Below, piece after piece: positions 57,468 to 64,000 of a stretch of DNA of 64,000 nt; positions within the stretch are counted from its first letter, which is position 1; every line of letters begins with the position of its first letter. The DNA is from Siphonodentalium dalli. Lineage: Eukaryota; Mollusca; Scaphopoda; Gadilida; Siphonodentaliidae. The notes beneath the pieces were generated by a model. The model ran no database searches and was not told the DNA's origin. It saw nothing but the letters and a program-made list of their open reading frames with translations. The stretch spans positions 142,201,450 to 142,265,449 of the forward strand of contig CP136063.1 of NCBI GenBank assembly GCA_032622095.1, in the 5' to 3' direction. The position numbers and the translations under genes were made by a program.

Positions 57468-58572
57468 AAAGAGTGAAAACAAAATTTTATTATAAGGACG
57501 AGACTGTTGAAAATTCTCAGACATATACATACCTGGGAACAACATTTAATTGTAACGGGGGTTTGCAAGGGCCAAGCAGGATGTGTATGCCAAGGGTCTT
57601 TTATAAGCTTATTTCAAATTTAGTAAATCATTCAATGATAGTAAGCCAAAATTCAGTACACTTTGTCATGTCTTTGATCATACAGTTAAGCCAGTCATTA
57701 TGTACGGATCTGAGAGTTGGGGTTACTTGGAAAATTATCTACTCCTGAAAAAATCATGTAATATTGCGGATCATATGTGATATTTACTCCAACTATGTGA
57801 TACATTCAAGCCAGAACGAATAAAAGTGAAGATGTGCAAATATTTTCTTGGACTCAGACAAAAATCATCAAACCTGGCAGCTATCCACTTATGCTGACTC
57901 CACAATATGATTAAATACTACCAGACTATTAAGAAGACTGATGATCTTATTCTTAAATGTGCTTACTATGAATCATCTGAACTAGCAAAAAATTGTCAAA
58001 AATCATGGGTAGGATTTGTAACCACATTGCTGGAATTTCTGGATATGAACAATATTAAAGGACAAATCTATAGTAAAGCGCAAGGAGAGTTCAAAAGCTC
58101 TGACCAAACTAATATATATATACAATATTATATGGAATCAGGAGGTGTTGAACGACAATAGAAGTAAAAAAAGTCAGAAAAAAAATTAAGAACTTACAGG
58201 ACATTTAAGTCACAATTTGGCCGAGACCCCTACATTTCTGCTAGGTCCCTAATTCTGACTGACACTCCAGCAAGCAAAGTTGAGTAAAAACCATTACCTT
58301 GGCATACACACGCTGCAAACCTTTATTATTTTATAAACTGTTTCCTTATAAATATATATGTTAATTATTATACTGTACATTGTTCCGTTTTACACTGAAA
58401 TTGTGATGTCTATGTCCCATTTTATTATTGTTTCCAATTGTACAAGTAGTACTTAACTCTCAATCATCGAAATCATAACTGTGTTTTTTATTTGTTATAC
58501 TGTGTATATCACCCTAATTTACTGCCTGTGAAGGCGCCTATGATTGGCAAATAAAGTTATTCTTATTCTTAT
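57468..58572 (+). pseudogene. Dead non-LTR retrotransposon fragment in the satellite
   Basis: Reads K-T-K-F-Y-Y-K-D-E-T-V-E-N-S-Q-T-Y-T-Y-L-G (57476-57540), with Y-L-G-(T/I)-x-F typical of the end of a LINE reverse-transcriptase palm region. Then P-V-I-M-Y-G-S-E-S-W-G-like codons near 57690 and a frame at 57907-58161 with K-S-W-V-G-F-V-T-T-L-L-E-F-L. It ends GCCTGTGAAGGCGCCTATGA, TTGGCAAATAAAGTTATTC. The satellite unit is broken at TTTTTGTAAAG and resumes at GACTTTCGGGAACC, which fixes both borders. 5' truncated and frameshifted. Confidence 0.75.
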
Positions 58573-59080
58573 AATGACTTTCGGGAACCAACCAATCCAT
58601 AAAGATTGTGTATGTCCTGATATTACTACCTTTTGTCCACATTCTCAGTCAATGTTGAGAGCAATCCATTCAGTTTGTGGCATGTTCAACTTACTTCAAT
58701 TGGGTAGGAGGTCCTCAAAACATAGCAAATTCGTCTTTCTTATTTATCAGCCGCTTTGTGAAAAGAGACACAGACACAAGCCACCCATACAAATTATGTA
58801 TTCCCTGATAGCACTATCTTCCGTTCACACTCTCAGTTAATATGGAGAGCATATAGATTCAGTTGTTATTGTGTTCAAGACTTTAAATCAGGTAGAGCGT
58901 TCTCGAAAAATAGAAAATTTACCTTTCATATTTGCCATGCAGCCATGTTTTGTAAAGTGCCACACTATCCATAAACATTGTGTATTTCCTTATATAACTA
59001 TCCTTTGTACACACAGTTCATATATAGATCATATTCTTTCAGTTCGTGGTGTGTGTTAAATACTTCTAATAGAACAAATT

Positions 59081-60960
59081 GAACCAACGCTTGCCACATT
59101 CGTCCGACTAGTTTATGAGATATGAAATGCAATATCAATTTTTTCTATATTTTGGTTGATTTAGAGGGACACTAACAATTATAACTATGGCAGCAACAAT
59201 GAGTTTGTTCTGTATAATTATGTTAGTCTATATTATGTGTCGTTTATTACAAATACTTTATTTTTACAAAATCGCTATATATTAATATAACATTACATGT
59301 TATAAATCAAATGTGTTGTAGTATTAAACTCGGGGTTTGGAAGCCTGAGGACATCTTAACCTTTGACTTTGTCTACGGATCCGGTTTTCATCACATGAAT
59401 CATGATTTGATCTCATTAGAATCATTTAGAAAAGTGTGTGTTGACGTTAACATAAATATCTATCTTTTCGAACAAAACATGTTCGGGGGAGCAGTAGCTA
59501 AAATCCAATATATGGCAAACCATTTACAATTTCTGTCAAATTCTTTCTACTTGTAATGTCCAGATAATTACTGAGCCATATGAATACTATAGTTGGTCAT
59601 GTGTTGTTTATAACACATATTTTAGTACTCTAAAAGTTATGTTAATGCATGCAGAATTACCTGTTATCAATACAATATGTTGTTGTTGTGACTGGGGGTC
59701 TGGAAGCCTGAACACATCTGTAATCAATTAAACGGTATCCTGGACAAAACTTTCAGTACAAGATTCATATTGGGTCCCATTGAGATAAATTAGAAAAAAA
59801 ATGTAAAGTCGTTATCAAAAATATGTAATGTTTTGACAAAAAACGTGTTTGTGGAGGGGTAGCTAAAATCCAGTATCTCGCAAACCGTTCAAAATTTCTT
59901 TCTACATATGCTTGTCAGATAACTGCTACAACCTATGGATTAAATATTTCGGCATTATTGAAATATCCGTGTGAATGATAATGTTTGAAAAAAAAAAAAA
60001 ATTGTGAAAAAGGACAATTTTTCAGCAATAAATTAAAGTTTCATCTCCAAATGGCAGGAAAATCCGAATTAAGCAACACTTTTTGTATATCAAGTAGAGA
60101 TATGATATTATGTAGATATTTTAACACCAACAATGTTGGCAAATAAGTTAGGACATTGCCGCAGAGATCGCTTTACCAAAATCGTTAATTTCTGGAAAAA
60201 GTCACTGGTGGGTATCATTCATCGTCGATTTGACAATAGCCACCACCAATTCCGTTATTTTTCACTATCATTTTTGTGAACAGTATATATTTCTCCTTAA
60301 AAAAAATTGGTTTCAACTTTTTCTTAACTGTGGGTAGGGGCTGCTCTAATATAATTGATAATGTTATAAGATTTCACTGTCCATGCCAGTTGCTGCATAC
60401 ATAGATATGGTCAGGAGGCAAGCACCCAACAAATTTTTTTTGCTAAACATTTTTAGTACCATATGCCAACATATCCTTGGTGGTAGAGTTTGGTCTGCTG
60501 ATTAAAAAAAACATTGTTGGCAATTTTCTATTCCCGTGTTAGAGGTCAAAGGTCAAGGTCAATTGTGTAGGCGCCTTTCTGGCATTGCCTGAAGTGAGGC
60601 ATGGTAATCTGATTGCTGATGTGTCTGCATTCTTGTGTGGTTTCCTTAGCAACCGTTGCTATAAAAAAAAATCCATAGCAACCAGCCTCAAACGATCGTT
60701 TTTGATCCATGCTATGGCATCTAATACTGAAAATATGCGAATAATTATACTTTGTGATGATCTTGAGTGTGCTTGCATGAAAACACATACATTTAAAGCA
60801 CAATACAGCGAATAATATGGATGTACGGTATGGCCCAACATAGTAGGTCTATACTGTTACAATATCCAATGAGCTGCAATTTGGCACTACCTGTCAATAG
60901 TGGAGTCCCTTTGGGGTTGAATCGTGACTTAGTGACTAAACCAAGAAACTTTAAAGATAT
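59081..60960. other. Non-coding, ~380-bp duplication
   Basis: GG(T)TTGGAAGCCTGA(G/A)(G/C)ACATCT near 59334 and 59698, and GTAGCTAAAATCCA(A/G)TAT near 59493 and 59859, show a diverged tandem pair. No exon was recognised, including the expected next CHID1 exon. Confidence 0.55.
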
Positions 60961-61860
60961 GTTGATTATTCATAAAGAAAACTTTTTGGAGGGGAGTGCC
61001 TGGGTGGGGGGGGGGGGTCCTGTGTCGGGATAAAATAAGGTTTCCATGGCAACGGCATAAAATATTTTGAAAAAGGCCAATCTTGAGAACCAACAAATCA
61101 TGTGTTTGAAGAAATGATGTTAACTTATAGTGCCATTAATGGTCCATCAAACTGACTGAGTCACTTTGACATATGTGGTCAAAGTCAATTGCTAAGGTCA
61201 AGGTCATTCGAAAAATGAAATATTTTGGTCTATGTTTTTATAATTGTCTAATATTTCGCTACCCCCTAGTGTGTTAGTCATAAAAGCAATCCCCACCATA
61301 ATGCACAAAAAGTAGGCCGCAATCACAATGTTCAATTTGTTATATGATGCATTTGGTATAATATGGTCGCTGTCAATATGTGACAGCATTTAGTTGATAC
61401 ATAATCAAATTTTAAGTACTAATTTGTATAATATGTGTGGCAGTACATATAAAGTCACGATGCATTAATACACTTAAGAGACCATCAGACCAAAACAAAT
61501 ATGATTTTGTGACTTGAGTAACTAAAGCATGACACTGCATCATATGTGTTGCTTAGTTATAGTGGAAACTTTTTGGAGGAGGTGCCCAGTTGAGGGGTCA
61601 TGTGTCAGTAAAAAATGTGGTTTCCATGGCAACGGCATCAACTATTTGGAGAAAAATATAAATTATTTCATATTTCACTACCCCTAGCGCATGCGTTAGT
61701 CATAAACTCAATCCCTTCATAATACACAAAAATTGGGACACCATCACCACGTTCAATTTGATATGATATACTTGAAACAAGACGATCGCTGTCAACATGT
61801 CATAACATTTATAGTTTATATATAATCATCTTTTAAGTGCTACTTTTTGTAGTATTTGAG
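60961..61860. repeat. Diverged ~580-bp tandem duplication containing GTTTCCATGGCAAC
   Basis: The blocks at about 60975-61430 and 61560-61860 share GTTTCCATGGCAACGGCAT (61040, 61620), TAGTCATAAA(A/C)(G/T)CAATCCC and GTCAA(T/C)ATGT(G/C)A(C/T)A. Related to the short element at 34267-34497. Confidence 0.7.
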
Positions 61861-61865
61861 TACTA

Positions 61866-62075
61866 TATGCCCCACCAACATCACAGCAATACAACAGGCA
61901 GTACCCACCAACATCACAACAATACAGCATGCAGTACCCACCAACATCACAACAATACAGCAGGCAGTACCCACCAACATCACAGCAATACAACAGGCAG
62001 TACCCACCAACATAGCAATACAACATGCAGTACCCACCAACATCATAGCAATACAGCAGGCAGTACCCACCAACC
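61866..62075. repeat. ~36-bp minisatellite, about six copies
   Basis: CAGTACCCACCAACATCACA with GCAATACAACAGG variants. Open frames on both strands come from the repeat and are not genes. Confidence 0.9.
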
Positions 62076-62079
62076 ATCG

Positions 62080-63200
62080 CAAATCTGAATATTAGTGCCC
62101 TAATGTTTTCAGCCAATCAGGATAGTCCACATATGTCAAGGTTACTAACCGTTGTTTTGGGGCCAAATTAGGATATATTTTGAAACACGACCATGCAGAG
62201 TCAATATTACAGAAAGGAATTATCATGCCACTTTTACTCTATTCTCACATCCAACTTGTTCAAAACACATTCCTATTCATTGCATATAGCGGGTCCCTTA
62301 ATGAATGTATACATGAATCGGGACAGTTTCTAAAGCATGAAACTTGGCATATTAGTCAAGTGACCCCAAGCAACATTGTTGGAGGTGATTACCTGGATGG
62401 TATGAGATTGTTTAAGGTCAGGTCAACATAATCTATGTCAACATTTCACTCTTATACTTTATCATTTGTAGGCATTTAATTGAAATATGGGATATATTGA
62501 ACTTTCTCCGACATCATGGACCATTTACAAAACCCAGCTGGCAAAAAACTTGAACAACCCCATGTTTTTGAAGATTCCTTGTCCCATTCAAATACCCAAG
62601 CAAGCAATGGAATGATGGGATCTAGCTGCCACTAAAAGACAATGGGGTGTGGCAAAACAGCTGTGACATCAGGCAGTGTGCAATATTGTTAATATAGAGT
62701 GGCCTATGGCACCATGGATTGAGGGAATACGATGTTTTGAGACTCTTAGGATTTGGCGAAAAGGCTGCTGGCGTAATGTCAGGCCGCAGCTGTGGACTAT
62801 TTATACAAGATAGTCAATTAATGACTGTTGAGTCGCTCACATGAAATTCAATGTAAAGACTGAGAAGACTCGGACATCAAAATAAAAAAAAAATACTTTT
62901 CAGTTTGGATCATTTTTTTCTCAAGTAAAATGGAACTATCTTTGGTAGCAAAGATAATTTTGTTTGATCTGTCTTAAATGTGTCACACTGATGTGTTTTG
63001 GACCAAATTACTTAAGATGGCTTGCAAAATGGCAACCAAATTTGGTAAAAAGTTTAGTTTTCACATATACCCGAACATTATTCTCTGCTTTTCCGAAAAG
63101 GTAGCAAATTGTGACTCACTTGGTTATTAAACATGTTAATTAATCAATTGACAACTAAATGTTCTATTCTGGTTGTCCCAGTACCTTATGAAGCATGACA
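62080..63200. other. Non-coding, nothing recognised
   Basis: A 40-codon frame at 62517-62637 (starting M-D-H-L-Q-N-P) shows no family features. No CHID1 exon found. Confidence 0.45.
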
Positions 63201-63206
63201 AGTTCA

Positions 63207-64000
63207 ATTTAACTGATTGAACGCCAGCCTCCTGGTGGATTACGTCGCCCGGCGGCCAGCCTCCCTGGGGCGACGTAATGACGCCCGTCACATCAAACTT
63301 CGATGTTCGTTGCTTCATTTTCGCTAACACATTGTATGTAATATTTAACACCAATAATTTCTTATCTGCGCGCATATATTAAACAATTGGACCGTCTTCA
63401 CTACAACAAGTATCTTCACTACAACAAGTATCCAAAAACAAGCAATACACATGGATGATCAGCTGACTAGCCAGTGATTTCACATCCCGAGATTATGATA
63501 TCAAACAACGTGGGCCTATATATATAGATGGGAATTGAATTTGAATTATTTGAATATTATTTATTAATTTTATAATTTACAATGTGCAGGTTGTTATTTG
63601 AATCGTTAATAGCAATGATTAAAATTCACATACCATGGTTTGGAGCAATAAAATTATATAACCAACGATTTCTACGAGCTCATTTCCGTCACATGACAAA
63701 TCCTGACGAAGCCATGAAACATTTCATAATGATCCGTAAATCGGCGCCGTCTTCTCACTTCACGCGTTCAGCATGCCTCTAACCGTGAATTATGTGATAA
63801 AACTATCAGAATTGTTAATATATAAGAAATAGATAATATCATGAAGAATGTTTGGATAATAGTTTTACGATATATAGCCTATGGGTACAGGGAACGCAAA
63901 GAGAGCATTCGGAAACGAAAAGGACGGGACGTAAATCTGGGCGACGAGATATCTCGTCGCCGGCGTGCAACGTCATAACGTTGGGCGACGAGATATCTCG
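63207..64000. mobile_element. Likely TTAA element, left part only (runs off the window)
   Basis: TTAACTGATTGAACGCCAGC at 63207 has the style of the other TTAA element starts and is followed by a GC-rich GGCGACGTAATGACGCCCGTC block. Near the edge the perfect palindrome GGCGACGAGATATCTCGTCGCC (63940-63961) begins again at 63984. The right end is not in the window. Confidence 0.45.

Larger units (their letters stand above)
54010..59080 (+). repeat. ~200-bp satellite array, at least 14 units
   Basis: The TTTTTGTAAAGTG box recurs near 54597, 55182, 56671, 57066 and other points, 175-205 bases apart. Other shared phrases are TTCGGGAACCAACCCATCC, TATTTCCTGATA and CAGTTAATA(T/A)TGAGAGCATA. Units differ by roughly 15-30 percent by eye, so the array is old. 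Two insertions interrupt it (55651-56401 and 57468-58572). Confidence 0.88.

Noticed and set aside
3770-58572. A potentially active LINE
   Set aside because: All three reverse-transcriptase remnants lack the N-terminal and catalytic parts and carry stops and frameshifts.
61826-62116. ORFs of 60-96 codons on both strands (G-G-Y-C-L-L-Y-C-C-D-V repeats)
   Set aside because: They arise from a 36-bp minisatellite whose length is a multiple of three. No start context or family match.
62517-62637. 40-codon ORF starting M-D-H-L-Q-N-P as a small gene or CHID1 exon
   Set aside because: No family similarity, no splice sites in frame, and nothing conserved around it.
1-64000. A prokaryotic-type defence, toxin-antitoxin or biosynthetic system
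   Set aside because: No operon structure, no ORF over 255 codons, spliced host gene and eukaryotic mobile elements throughout.

Overview
This is eukaryotic, AT-rich and intron-rich DNA from an animal, most likely a mollusc and probably a bivalve. That call rests on dispersed repeat types I associate with bivalve genomes: TAGCTCAACTT elements, TTTAGCTCACCTGAG elements, ~170-bp 'GATAACTTTAG ... GAGTTATGGCCCC' tandem units, and a tRNA-derived SINE with a (CAAT)n tail. It is an inference from remembered repeat styles, not a database result. Nothing looks prokaryotic: there are no long ORFs, operons, ribosome binding sites, CRISPR arrays or defence genes.

One host gene is supported. Six in-frame, correctly phased exons on the + strand (3156-3288, 12668-12709, 15703-15809, 41721-41782, 42557-42649, 52697-52795) encode the middle of CHID1 (chitinase domain-containing protein 1, or SI-CLP), a GH18-fold lectin-like protein. 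All six splice junctions join without shifting the frame, and the product aligns almost without gaps to the known family. The 5' exons lie before base 1 and the 3' exons after base 64000. The gene therefore crosses nearly the whole window, with introns of 9.4, 3.0, 25.9, 0.8 and 10.0 kb. Everything else lies in its introns or in the DNA at the window edges, which is probably also intronic.

Layout. 0-3 kb: a hairpin and a TAGCTCAACTTA element. 3.7-6.8 kb: a dead non-LTR retrotransposon split by a hairpin MITE and by a 1.4-kb element whose ends are arrays of CGTGCGCACG palindromes. 7.2-12.1 kb: a degenerate DIRS-like element with inverted terminal repeats and an internal complementary region, carrying a hAT-like insertion. 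12.8-17.5 kb: several piggyBac-style elements flanked by TTAA. 16-19.6 kb: a satellite-bearing element, with a second copy in the opposite orientation at 48.7-50.5 kb. 20.6-26.3 kb: a second DIRS-like element, containing a hAT MITE that itself contains a TTAA MITE. 27-38.5 kb: a third DIRS-like element, torn apart by nested insertions. 40.2 kb: an intact SINE with an 11-bp target duplication. 43-53.9 kb: further TAGCTCAACTT copies, a retrotransposon remnant, a GGACGATTGGTACC-ended element and a 3 x 315 bp repeat with no mismatch seen. 54-59 kb: a ~200-bp satellite with two datable insertions. 59-64 kb: duplicated blocks, a 36-bp minisatellite and the start of another TTAA element.

The most interesting material is in the repeats. 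The DIRS-like elements keep the diagnostic internal complementary region but show no recognisable RT or recombinase. Three unrelated elements end in arrays of short palindromes. One ~66-bp hairpin is shared by TTAA elements with different termini. Palindromes matching the RFX X-box consensus recur through the introns.
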